64,000 nucleotides of DNA. Origin: Portulaca oleracea (lineage: Eukaryota > Streptophyta > Magnoliopsida > Caryophyllales > Portulacaceae). The notes under the pieces were generated by a model. That model saw only the letters and a list, made by a program, of their open reading frames with translations, did no database searches and was not told where the DNA came from. Both the position numbers and the translations under genes were made by a program. Where the stretch lies: NCBI GenBank assembly GCA_029582165.1, contig CM055889.1:28698927-28762926 (forward strand), written 5' to 3'. Positions 37,644 to 47,022 of the stretch are shown piece by piece (the stretch's first letter is position 1; every line of letters begins with the position of its first letter).

Positions 37644-37870
37644 GATACACGAAGTGAATACGTAGAAAATTATATATATTTTTTAAGATACACGAAGTAA
37701 AATATAAAAGTAATAATAATAACAATACACGATTATATTTTGGTGCAACTATAAGTAAATATAATTATTTTGGAATAATATTTCTAAATTATATTTACAA
37801 TTTCTATTGAACTTTTGATTTTTTAAAATAACTATTTTAATATACTCCGTGCATCGCACGGGTTGAGGCC

Positions 37871-37950
<80 letters not shown>

Positions 37951-37983
37951 GTAGTAGTAGTAGTAATAATAATAATACTAATA
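37871..37983. repeat. (TAA)n/(TAG)n microsatellite
   Basis: TAA repeats for about 80 bp, then TAG repeats, then TAA again. It is preceded at 37,848-37,862 by the palindromic CCGTGCATCGCACGG. Confidence 0.95.
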
Positions 37984-38259
37984 ACCAACAAGATATTACC
38001 AATATACCCTTGTTAGTCCCCTAACGATCCTACGAGCTGAAGTGTTAGCGAAAAATAATCACAATGAATAACTAATTAATGGAGTCAAACCTAGCTAATC
38101 TACTATCGTCGTAACGATCAACACCTTTGGAATTTTCGGGGTTTTACATCATTACCTCCTTAAAAGAAGTTTCGTCCTCGAAACTTAAACTTAGGCCTAA
38201 CGGTTCAGTAATTATTCTAACGGTTCTGTCCTTCCTAAAACTCGAGGTTTTACAGAAAA

Positions 38260-39196
38260 TCCTACCCACCACATCGAGGAGTTCATGCGACTGGTACCTC
38301 TCAACATGATTGATGTTGACTTGTACTCTACAGTCTTCCCATCCACCCTAGATGGTGAAACCAAAGTATGGTACCATGCCCTGTCACCTCAAGTCAAGGC
38401 TGACTGGAATGAGCTGCTTATGGCCTTTATCAATCACTACAGCCGTATCCAGAAGAAGCAGGCCATAGTGGATGACCTAACAACCATGAATGAAAGGGAA
38501 GACGAGTCCATCCTTGATTACTTCGAAAGGTGGCAGACCAACTTGTCTCACATCAATGAGACTATACCACTATGCTTACAATTATCCACCTTCAAACAAA
38601 GTCTCAAGGTAGCCTGGCTCGAAACTTGGGATACCATGTGATTAAGGACTTCGACTACTTGAAGGAACTTTGTGTCCAACTCGAGACCATGAACAATGAG
38701 AAGGTCGCCGCCCCAAGGTGGAAGAATTTCAGTCCTAATAGGAGGGCTACTGGTTCACCCAACCACTCTCCTAAGAGTGTTGAGATTGATCTAATTCAGT
38801 CAAGAATCCAATCAAAGTATGACCATTACACTCACTCGACACCACCTATGTCGATGCTTTGGCTCATCTCTTATAAAAAAATATGATTAAGTTGCCTTTA
38901 CCGAGACCAGAGCCAGAAACGAAGTTCCCAAGCTGGGATGACAACGCACTCTCCAACTATCACAGGTGTATAGGACATGACACCGAGAAGTGTTGGACCT
39001 TGAAGAATAAGATTGAGGGTATGATCCAATCGGGTAAATTGCCTCTACCAAAAGCAGCGCAGAAAGCCAACGAGAGCAACGACCCTCTAGGAGTAGTCAA
39101 CAGGGAAAGGCAATACCGCAGGAAGGGGACTTTGAAGTTAGCTAGGGTCTTAATTCCTCAGAGCATTCTATTTCAGTGTCAGTTAGAGGGGCATTG
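38260..39196 (+). pseudogene. Gag of Tat/Ogre-like element I, C-terminal part
   Basis: Continuation of gag after the insertion, starting PTHHIEEFMRL. It encodes the Retrotrans_gag core (WYHAL...DWNELLMAFINHYS, then SILDYFERWQ), a frameshift near 38,620, and a C-terminal CCHC-like knuckle region (NYHRCIGHDTEKCWTLKNKIE) near 38,955-39,015. The first cysteine of the knuckle is replaced by serine (SNYHR). A stop at about 38,885 separates the parts. It aligns domain by domain with 50,960-51,750 of element II. No protease or reverse transcriptase follows. Confidence 0.75.
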
Positions 39197-40291
39197 AGTC
39201 GGTCTTTGATACGCTTGTCTTTTGAATTCAAAAGATGCATCTATTTGATTGCGATTGTTTGAGAATCTCGTGCTTGTACTCTTAACTAGAGTTGAAAAGC
39301 TCCTTCACCCATTCATTAGCATTAACATCCAAGTTTGACATATCCATCTATCATCACCTTCATATACCCTTCTGTTCATCATGTTTGTCATCCTATGAAT
39401 CCAGGGTTTAAAAGAAAAAAATTAAAGAAAAGAGAGAAAAAAAGGAAAAAAAAAGAAAAAAAAGAGAGAAGCCAGTTTGCATTCATCAAGCAGGCCGGGC
39501 AAAAGGAGAGAAGACCAAAACCACCAGTCTTTCGAAAGTGGACATCTCTATGCTCCTAGACCAGCAACTTGAACAAAATGTGCCTAGGACAAGGGACTAC
39601 CACCTCACCACCCATGTCACCTATTACCTTCCCCTTCGCCGACAACATCTGTCCCTACTTATCACCTATATCTGCATCCCAAGTTCCTCTTCACCAAGTC
39701 ATCCATTTTTGCATCATTCTCCAGATTCACCGTTCGAAAACCCTTAGCCTTGACCAACTCGATCATTCTCTTCATAACCACTCCATATCTACTACAAAGC
39801 TAAAAGGTGTGTTGTGATTAATAACATCAGAAAGGTGAACATGAATCAATCCCATGAAGAAGAAAGTTCAAAAAAAGAGAAAGAAAACAAAAGAAAAAGA
39901 AAAAGAAGTGAGAGAATCCCTAGTTGATTCACCAACATGGGTCGACATGAGTGGTACGACACTTGTGTGCCTTAAGCACTTCGTTTGCGTATGGAAAAAC
40001 CTGTGCTGGGAGAGTAAAGCCTTGTTTGGGCTGTCCATATCTCAAAGCATGCCAACAAAAAAAAAGGGGGGAATAAGAAAGAGAAAAGTGAGAGAGAGAG
40101 AAAAGAAAAAAAAAAGAGGGTGAGAAACCGGAGATGGAGCTGATAGTCATGCACACCGAATAACCGTTCATAAATCTTTTGAGTTGCTCTCAAGCCTTAC
40201 ACTCTAAGCCTTCACGTCGTCATCACACCTTTGCATCCATAACCATCCTCAAGCCTACCTCACGAAGCCCTCCTCGAGGCACCAATCCTTT
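39197..40291 (+). mobile_element. Purine-tract tail of element I
   Basis: Non-coding region where pol would be expected. It has three polypurine tracts of A and G (about 39,411-39,470, 39,854-39,915, 40,057-40,125), each beside a short module such as CAAGCAGGCCGGGCAAAAGG. It follows the same order as 51,846-53,830 of element II (ATCCAGGGTT, tract, module, tract, then CTCGAGGCAC). It is cut off by the CACTA-like end at 40,292. Confidence 0.65.
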
Positions 40292-40721
40292 CACTAAATG
40301 AAATATGGTTATTTGTGGCATCAAATTTTTCCACAAAATATAAAAATATTGCTACAATATGCTTTTGTAGCATTTTTTAGAAATGCCACAAAGATGCCAC
40401 AAATGCCTATGTTACAAAAGGCTTTTGTGGCAATTTTAAAATTGCAACAAATTTTGAGGCTTTTGTGGCACATCTTGAATTGCTACAAATGTTGAAATGC
40501 TACAATATCATACAATTTAAAGCAATTTCACTTTGCCACAAGACTAACTTTGCCACATTTAAACATTATTTGTGACATATATGATTTGCTACAAATAGTA
40601 TTTTAATTTTAAAAGGACATTTGTGGCAACTTACATTTGTCACATTATGTATATTTAATTATTGAATAATTGTAATATAATTTATAATATTGCTTGTAAT
40701 GATGGATGTAGGAGATAATCA

Positions 40722-40723
<2 letters not shown>
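40292..40723 (+). mobile_element. CACTA-type transposon end with subterminal repeats
   Basis: Begins CACTAAATGAAATATGG and then carries over a dozen short motifs in both orientations (TGTGGCA, TGCCACA, GCTACAA, TTTGTAGC) within about 370 bp, the layout of CACTA (EnSpm) subterminal repeats. Comparison with element II supports the start: the intact site there reads GGCACTGACCCTTCAATG, while element I reads GGCACCAATCCTTT directly before CACTA. The other end, expected to read TAGTG, is not found before 45,425. Confidence 0.6.

Positions 40724-40782
<59 letters not shown>
40724..40782. repeat. (TA)n microsatellite, 59 bp, left of the LINE
   Basis: Perfect TA repeat ending at the first base of the LINE 5' region (AAATTTTTCTCTCTC). 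Confidence 0.95.
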
Positions 40783-40785
<3 letters not shown>

Positions 40786-40923
40786 TTTTCTCTCTCTAAA
40801 CGAGAGCTTCTCTCTCTTCGTTTCCCGGCCGTTTTCTCCGGCTAAGTCTACTGAGTTAGGAGCTCCTCTGCTTTGGCTTTTAGAGAGGTTAAACTTCCGT
40901 TTCCTTTTCCTTTCGTGATTTTG

Positions 40924-41862
40924 ATGATGAGTGAAGAATGTGCAAATGTTGTTTCTCACTTTAGTGCCCTAATCGAAGAGGAGGATTTGAGTCTTCGTTT
41001 CATCCCCCCGAAAGCCATTGATGGAACTCTTTGCGTAGAGCTTACTGAGGATGATTATGGTGAGGATTCTTGGGATAATTCTGTTTTATGTCGAATTCTT
41101 GGTATTACTTTGAATTTTGATGAGATGAATGAGTTTATTCGAGATTTATGGAAGGACTTGGATATTTTGAAGGTTGTTAAAGCTAATAAAGGTGTGTATG
41201 TTGTTCAATTTCATTCGGAAAAACACATGAAATTAATTGTGGAGAAGGGAATTTACTATTTTGATAACAAACCAATGTTGGTCAGAGATTGGAATGAGAA
41301 TTTTTCAATTGATCTTGATTCAATTACTTCGTTACCTGTTTGGGTTATCTTACCTAAGCTGCATTTGAGGTACTGGAATTCATCTGGGTTTAGTAAAATT
41401 GGGAGCACATTGGGTATACCTATTAAAACTTGTTGTCGTACAAGAGAGAAGTGTGATTTAACTGCTGCGCGATTACTTGTTGAGATGATTGTGGATGGTA
41501 TTTATCCTGATAAGGTGCATTTCACTGATAATGGTGTGGTTGTTACCCAGAAAGTCATCTATGATTGGAAGCCAATTAGATGCACTCATTGTAAATTGTT
41601 TGGGCACTCAGTGGTGGATTGCAAGAAGAAGGTTACTAGTAATTTGATTCCAGCTACAGTCTCGACTAGCAATGAAGTGCGAGTGATTAATAAGTCTCCT
41701 CCTCCTCCTTATATTCCAAAGCAACCTAATGTTACTCCTTCGGTCCCCTCTAAAAGTCTGCCTCCTAGTGCTGTCTCGAGAAGACCTCATATCATTGAAG
41801 CGGGTGAGGTTTTGAAGACATTCCAAAAGGCGGGTGGGGCTTCTGTGAGGGGTCATGGATAG
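40924..41862 (+). CDS. LINE ORF1, nucleic-acid-binding protein with CCHC knuckle
   Basis: A 312-residue open frame with no stop. The start chosen is ATG at 40,924 (followed at once by a second ATG); no ATG precedes it in frame after the pyrimidine-rich leader. Residues about 25-200 resemble the DUF4283 domain of plant LINE ORF1 proteins, with WDNSVLCRILG near the start and PVWVILPKLH about two thirds of the way along. A zinc knuckle CTHCKLFGHSVVDC (CX2CX4HX4C) sits at residues 220-233, followed by a proline-rich tail. Such proteins bind the LINE RNA and help form the ribonucleoprotein used in target-primed reverse transcription. ORF2 starts inside its last codons (ATGGATAG overlap). The frame is intact, so it could encode protein if transcribed. 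Confidence 0.85.
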   Translation: MMSEECANVVSHFSALIEEEDLSLRFIPPKAIDGTLCVELTEDDYGEDSWDNSVLCRILGITLNFDEMNEFIRDLWKDLDILKVVKANKGVYVVQFHSEKHMKLIVEKGIYYFDNKPMLVRDWNENFSIDLDSITSLPVWVILPKLHLRYWNSSGFSKIGSTLGIPIKTCCRTREKCDLTAARLLVEMIVDGIYPDKVHFTDNGVVVTQKVIYDWKPIRCTHCKLFGHSVVDCKKKVTSNLIPATVSTSNEVRVINKSPPPPYIPKQPNVTPSVPSKSLPPSAVSRRPHIIEAGEVLKTFQKAGGASVRGHG

Positions 41863-44800
41863 GATCATGAGCTGGAATGTTAGAGGTTGTGGTAATCTTA
41901 ATAAGCAAGCGGACATTCGTTCGTTCTTGCATTCTCATCAAGTTGGCCTTGTTGGCTTACTTGAAATAAAAACTAAGCTTGAAAAAATGGCAGATTTGGA
42001 GGTGAGTTTGTTCTCTGGTTGGTCTATTTCTCATAATGCTCAGATCAATGGTAAAGGCAGGATTGTGGTGGCTTGGAACCATCGGTTCTATGATGTGGAG
42101 ATTTTGGATTCTCAATTACAGTGGATTCATACTAAAGTCAACAGATTGCTGGATGGTGTCTCTTTTTATGTAACATTCATTTATGGTTCGAATAATCTTA
42201 CTGAAAGGAAAACAATCTGGGATCAAATCAAGCTATGGGATTCTTATATGCTTGATGGTTGGTTGGTTTTAGGATACTTTAATGCGGTTTTGTATAAGGA
42301 AGACAGAATTGGTGGTACTGAGGTGGATTTTTTTGAAGTGGAAGATTTTCAAAACTGTCTCCTTCACAGTAACCTTCAAGAGCTTATTTTCCATGGAGAA
42401 TAGTATACCGGAACTAATACACATGTGTGGTCACGTATTGATAGGGCTTTGTCTAATGATGAATGGGTGCTGAAGTTTGGCTTTGTGCATATTTCTTATT
42501 TGCCTTTTGGTCTCTCTGATCATGCTCCTATACTTATTTCTTTTCCAGGTAGCCCGAAAGTTCAGCATGTTTTTAAATACTGTTCTATGTGGCACAATTC
42601 TGGTGATTATCAGAATATTATCAGGGATTCTCTTTGTCATATCCCCAGAGGACATAGAATGTTTCAATTACACTCTTTTCTTCTGTCTCTCAGGAAGCCT
42701 TTGAGTAGACTACATAAGAGTCAATTTCATGATATTCATACTCAAGTGGATAGGTGTAAATCTGGTTTGGAGGAGCTGCAGATTAAACTTTGTAATGACA
42801 AGTTTAATCATGTCCTTATCTCACAAGAAAAGGTAAAAAGGGATGAGTATATGTCTGTGCTTAATTCTGCTCAGCTATTGATTAGGCAGCAATCAAAATT
42901 GAGTTGGTTAAACTATGGTGATTGCCCTTCTAGGTTTTTTCTTTAGTAAAATGAGGAAGAAGAGGCAGAACTCTTTTGTTTACACTTTGAAGAATATTGA
43001 TGGGGAGCTTATATCTGGTTTCGATAATGTAGCCACTGAAATTGTGCATTATTTTGAGGCTCTGCTGGGTCAACAGGATTATATTAGGCAGAGTATTGAT
43101 TTGAGCATTGTTAGAATAGGTAATATTCTGTCTATTAGCCGTCAGCTGGGCCTCCTTCAGGAGTTCACAAAAGATGAGGTGCGTGCAATTGTTTTTTCTA
43201 TTCCTTATTTTAAGGCCCCAGGTCCTGATCGCTATAGCAGTTCTTTTTTTCAGTTTAACTGGGATTCTATTGGTGATCTTTTCTGCAATGCTATTTTTGA
43301 ATGCCATGATAATGGGGTTTTCTTGAAGAGTATTAATGGTACTGTGATTTCTCTTATTCCAAAAAAGATTAACCCTGAAAGTCCTGATGATTTTAGGCCC
43401 ATTTCTTGTTGTAATGTTACTTATAAGTGCTTGACAAAGCTGATTTGCAAGAGATTGAGGTCGGTTTTGCCTCATCTTGTGAATCAAACTCAAGGAGCCT
43501 TTGTTCCTGGAAGGGAGATTGTCCATAATATTCTTATGTGCCATGAAATTGCGAAGGGTTATTCAAGGAAAAATCTGTCTCCTAGATGTATTATGAAAAT
43601 CGATTTGAAGAAGGCTTATGACTCTGTTTATTGGGAGTGTATTGAGGAGGCATTAGTTGCTTTTTGTTTTCCTCCTAAGTTTGTACAGTGGATTATGATG
43701 TGTATCTCTTCTCCTACATACTCTATCAATCTTAATGGTCAAACCCATGGTTATTTTAAAGGGGGACGTGGTTTGAGACAAGGAGATCCGCTTTCCCCCC
43801 TTCTATTTGTGCTAGTCATGGAGTATCTGTCAAGACTATTGGATAATCTGAAATTCTCTCATGATTTTAAATATCATCCTGGGTGTAAGGAGATGCAGGT
43901 TAATCATCTCATGTTCGCTGATGATCTGGTAATTTTCTGCTCTGCTGATGATACTTCTGTTTCCCATATTGCAAGAATCTTGTGTCAATTTGCTGATTGT
44001 ACTGGTCTTATGGCTAATCAAAGCAAATCACAAATTGTTTTTGCTGGGTGTGATATTGATCGTTCTCATCATCTTGCAACTATTATGGGTTTCTCTCATG
44101 GATGTTTTCCTTTGAAATATCTGGGAGTGCCTATTACTTCTGGTAGAGTGGGAAAATTCGATTGTCTTATGTTGGTTGAGAAGATTACGGTTAATGTTAG
44201 AGTGTGGGCTTCCAGACATTTGTCTTATGCTGCTAGAATTCAATTAGTCAATTCAGTTTTGATGAGTATTTTGGTTACTGGGCAAATATCTTTCTCCTCC
44301 CTCAGAATGTTATTGAGCAAATTGTCAAGATATGTCGTGTGTTTATTTGGTCTGGTGGTCTGAGCTCAAATCGTGTCCCTTTGATTGATTGGAACACTAT
44401 GTGTTCCCCTAAGAAACTGGGAGGCTTGGGTTTGAAAAATCCAAAACTTTGGAACATTGCAATTATTGGCAAGTTGGTTTGGAGTATTGCTCAGGAAAAG
44501 GATAACCTTTGGGTGAAATGGATGCGTGAAAGATATATTAAGGGGAATAATTGGTGGAGGTATAAGCCTCCAGTCACTGGTTCATGGAGTTGGAAGCAAA
44601 TTTGTAAAGTGAAAGAGAAGATTAAGTATGGGGATGAACAAAGTGAGCTATGGAGGGGGGTTCAAGGTGAATTTTATTCTGTCAAAACCTGTTACAATTG
44701 GTTTTTCAGAAACCATCAAAAATGGTCTTTCTACCATATGATTTGGAATGGTATCTCTCCACCAAGACATATTTTCTTAGCTTGGGTGGCTGTTCATATG

Positions 44801-45229
44801 AAGCTTCCGGTGGCTACTCATTTGATTTCTCATGGTAGCAGTATTAACAGCATGTGTAGCTTATGTAACAGAGCTGAGGAGTCAATTGATCATTTGTTTT
44901 CTGGTTGCGATTTTGTGCAGCAAATCATCAAGTTTTACAGCAGGAAGATTAACTTCAAGGGTGTTTTTTCTTCTCTGCATCATTGGGCTCTAAACTGAAA
45001 GAATGTTAGTAGGAAGAGATCTTTGAAGCTGTTGGCTGCTGCTATTTTTACATCTGTTATTGCTGTTACTTGGGAGTTCAGGAATTACAAGAGGTTCCCT
45101 ACTGGTTAGAGGGTAATTTCTGTGGAAGAAGCTATCAAAAAGATCAATTATGTGATCCTAAATAGGCTTCTTTCTAGGTCTAAGAAGAGTAAGAAGTTCT
45201 ATGTTTGTATAGACTTGTTTCTGCAGTAG
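41855..45229 (+). pseudogene. LINE ORF2: endonuclease, reverse transcriptase, zinc-binding domain
   Basis: Starts MDRIMSWNVRG at 41,855. Residues 1 to about 230 are an AP-like endonuclease: LLEIKTK carries the catalytic glutamate and SDHAPI is kept, but the usual GDFN is GYFN (42,272-42,283), which should abolish cleavage. The reverse transcriptase runs from about 43,180 (KAPGPDR) through LIPKK, QGAFVPGR, RQGDPLSPLLF and the active-site FADD near 43,915. A zf-RVT domain (MCSLCNRAEESIDHLFSGC) lies near 44,850. Damage: stops at 42,401, 44,996 and 45,107, an extra base near 42,940 and a missing base near 44,276. The two frameshifts cancel, so the first and last parts share a frame. The order of domains and length fit plant L1 elements. 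Confidence 0.85.
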
Positions 45230-45305
45230 TTTTTTATTTTGTTTGCTGTTGTGTGGCCCTGTTCTGTTTCTCTGTTGGCAATAAAAGAGTTTCTTCTTCT
45301 GCCAA

Positions 45306-45308
<3 letters not shown>

Positions 45309-45346
<38 letters not shown>
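45309..45346. repeat. (TA)n microsatellite, 38 bp, right of the LINE
   Basis: Perfect TA repeat directly after the LINE A tail. Confidence 0.95.
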
Positions 45347-45350
<4 letters not shown>

Positions 45351-45424
45351 ATTGGATTCTAATAATCTCAAGTTTTGTAAATTGGATGGCGATAATCCCT
45401 ACTTTCACTTTATATTCTGCTGGT
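45347..45424. other. Short spacer between LINE and element II
   Basis: 78 bp containing two related pieces, AATAATCTCAAGTTT and GATAATCCCTACTTT. It may be interior CACTA sequence or the original LINE target. No further assignment. Confidence 0.35.
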
Positions 45425-46997
45425 TGTAGACACCGGATTTTGGCACATAAATATATAGCATAACTATTTATAATGAAGCAAAAATAAAGAAGGAGAAGTC
45501 AGTCGATAAGCCAGATTTTAGCATAAATTTTATATACTTTTTAATGTAATTTTAATTACTTCCTTTTTTATGTATTTTTATTAGGAAATTAGAAAATAAG
45601 GGAAGCCAAGCCATGCAAGGCATGCAAGCCACGTGCCAAGAGGTCTCAAGTTCAAAGCCTAGCAAAAGCATCCAAAAGGTGCATGGATGCTAGCAAATAC
45701 ATCCCTCCCCTCTCTATAGGCCGATCGGCCTTTAATTCATTCACACCCAAAGTCATCTCTTCACACTACCGTCCACCTACACACACCCCCTTAGTCATCG
45801 TGGAATTAGGAGCTGTTGACTACGAATGTGGAGAATGCATGTAAGTGCATGTATGTTCATGTAAGCATATAAATACTACCTCTCTTGAAGCCAAACTCAT
45901 CAACTCATTCACTCATTCTTCTCCATCTCTCAATTCTCTCATTTATCTAATCTCTCCATCCTATCATTATTCTACCACCCTTTTTCCTATCACCTTTCCA
46001 CCATTTTCTTACCATCCTAATCTCCATATATTAACTTTCTTAAGCCTATAATCCATACTCTTATCCTATCATTCCTTCTCCCTACATAAATCTTCCATAA
46101 AACCCTAAAAACTCCATAAAAAGCCTATCTTTCTACTATCCCAAAAACCCCACAAAAAGATCCTTTTTATCCCCTTTTCCATCCAGTTCTCCATCCACTT
46201 TTGGCACTAGTTTGGCATCTTCAAGAGGGTGATTCAAGGCATTCGAAGGAGATACTTCAAAGGCTAAGCAAGGCTTCTCTAAAGAAAGGTCACAATGTAA
46301 GCTTTTAATTGTTTACTTTTTATGTAAATAAAGTGTACATGTATTTTCTTTCATTCTTATTTGTTGCATGTTCAATGAAGTAATTCCGTAAAGCTCTTAT
46401 TTATTTCTCTTCCAAACTTTATCAAAATCACATCTTTAAACTTTTAGTAGAGTATTTCCTTTTGTGAGAGGCGAACTCTTAAAGTTTACTTTTCGAGTTT
46501 GTAGCCTTACCCCCGAATCCATTCTAGGGTTTCGCAGGCGGAGTTTTTCTTTATTTTCCTTTTGGTTTTGTCTTGGCTTTTCCCTTAAAAAGTCGTGTGG
46601 CGATTCCTATTTCGAACTAAAACGCATCAAGGATTGCATAAACTATGGTTAACATGGTTTTACAATGTATTGATGCAACTTTAGGGTTTTCTTTCTTATA
46701 TTTCTAAATAATGGTTGCATAAATCACTCTCTTCCGAGCCTAACATTTAAATGAGCAAATGGGGTTAAATTTAGAAGAGTTGAGAACAAGTGGATGTTCA
46801 CTCTTAAAGGTTTAATTCCATGACTCATAAAATGAATAAGTAAACGGAGAGTGATTTTACAAAGCATTATTTATGAAATATATGATAGATTTCCTTCAAG
46901 ATTTTTCAAAGGTTAAACCCCAACACAAATCACCTAATAACACCCCAATCCAAACGTGGACATTCGGAAGCCCGAACGACAAGGAAAAATGTCCACA
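45425..46997 (+). mobile_element. 5' LTR of Tat/Ogre-like element II, about 1.57 kb
   Basis: Starts TGTAGACACCGGATTTTGG, a common start for Tat/Ogre LTRs, and ends GAAAAATGTCCACA, seven bases before the primer site. A TATA box lies at 45,868. The segment 46,284-46,509 recurs at 53,831-54,055 with about eight substitutions, which marks that segment as the remnant of the matching 3' LTR. Confidence 0.75.
45867..45875 (+). promoter_or_regulatory. TATA box in LTR of element II
   Basis: CATATAAATACTACC, followed by a C/T- and CAT-rich stretch like that after the TATA box of element I. Confidence 0.55.
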
Positions 46998-47004
46998 GGA
47001 TTTT

Positions 47005-47022
47005 TGGCGACTCCACTGGGGA
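47005..47022 (+). other. Primer-binding site of element II
   Basis: TGGCGACTCCACTGGGGA, seven bases after the LTR end. This is the primer site known for Ogre/Tat elements, matching the 3' end of a tRNA-Arg (recalled). Confidence 0.8.

Larger units (their letters stand above)
35293..38148 (-). mobile_element. Long LTR (about 2.86 kb) within the insert
   Basis: Minus-strand TGTAAAACCCCG ... CGGGGCGTTACA. It contains six 22-28 bp tandem repeats, a GC-rich stretch at 36,300-36,780 with GGCGG motifs, and four trinucleotide tracts. Short reading frames over these regions are composition artefacts. Confidence 0.6.
35027..38254 (-). mobile_element. 3.2-kb LTR-retrotransposon remnant inserted in gag, TSD GAAAA
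   Basis: The insert begins TGTAACGCCC and ends GTTTTACA, and is flanked on both sides by GAAAA (35,022-35,026 and 38,255-38,259). On the minus strand it reads: a stub of LTR start (TGTAAAACC), about 90 bp of internal 3' end with GAGGACGAAACTTC and a purine run TTTTAAGGAGG, then a long LTR (38,148 back to 35,293), then a further 266 bp that repeats the LTR end. The internal 3' end resembles that of Tekay/Del-type gypsy elements (recalled, unverified). No pol coding sequence remains. Confidence 0.75.
40783..45309 (+). mobile_element. L1-type LINE, near full length, inactive
   Basis: Starts with a pyrimidine-rich 5' end (TTTTTCTCTCTCTAAACGAG), carries ORF1 and ORF2 overlapping by 8 bp, and ends GGCAATAAAAG...GCCAAAAAA with a short A tail that passes into (TA)n. 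No LTRs. Both flanks are TA microsatellites, so any target duplication would be hidden in TA. Confidence 0.85.

Noticed and set aside
37068..37991. Polyserine and polyisoleucine frames
   Set aside because: Direct translations of TAC and TAA microsatellites.
45199..45463. Frames rich in Tyr-Ile repeats near 45,300
   Set aside because: Translations of the (TA)n tract at the LINE tail.
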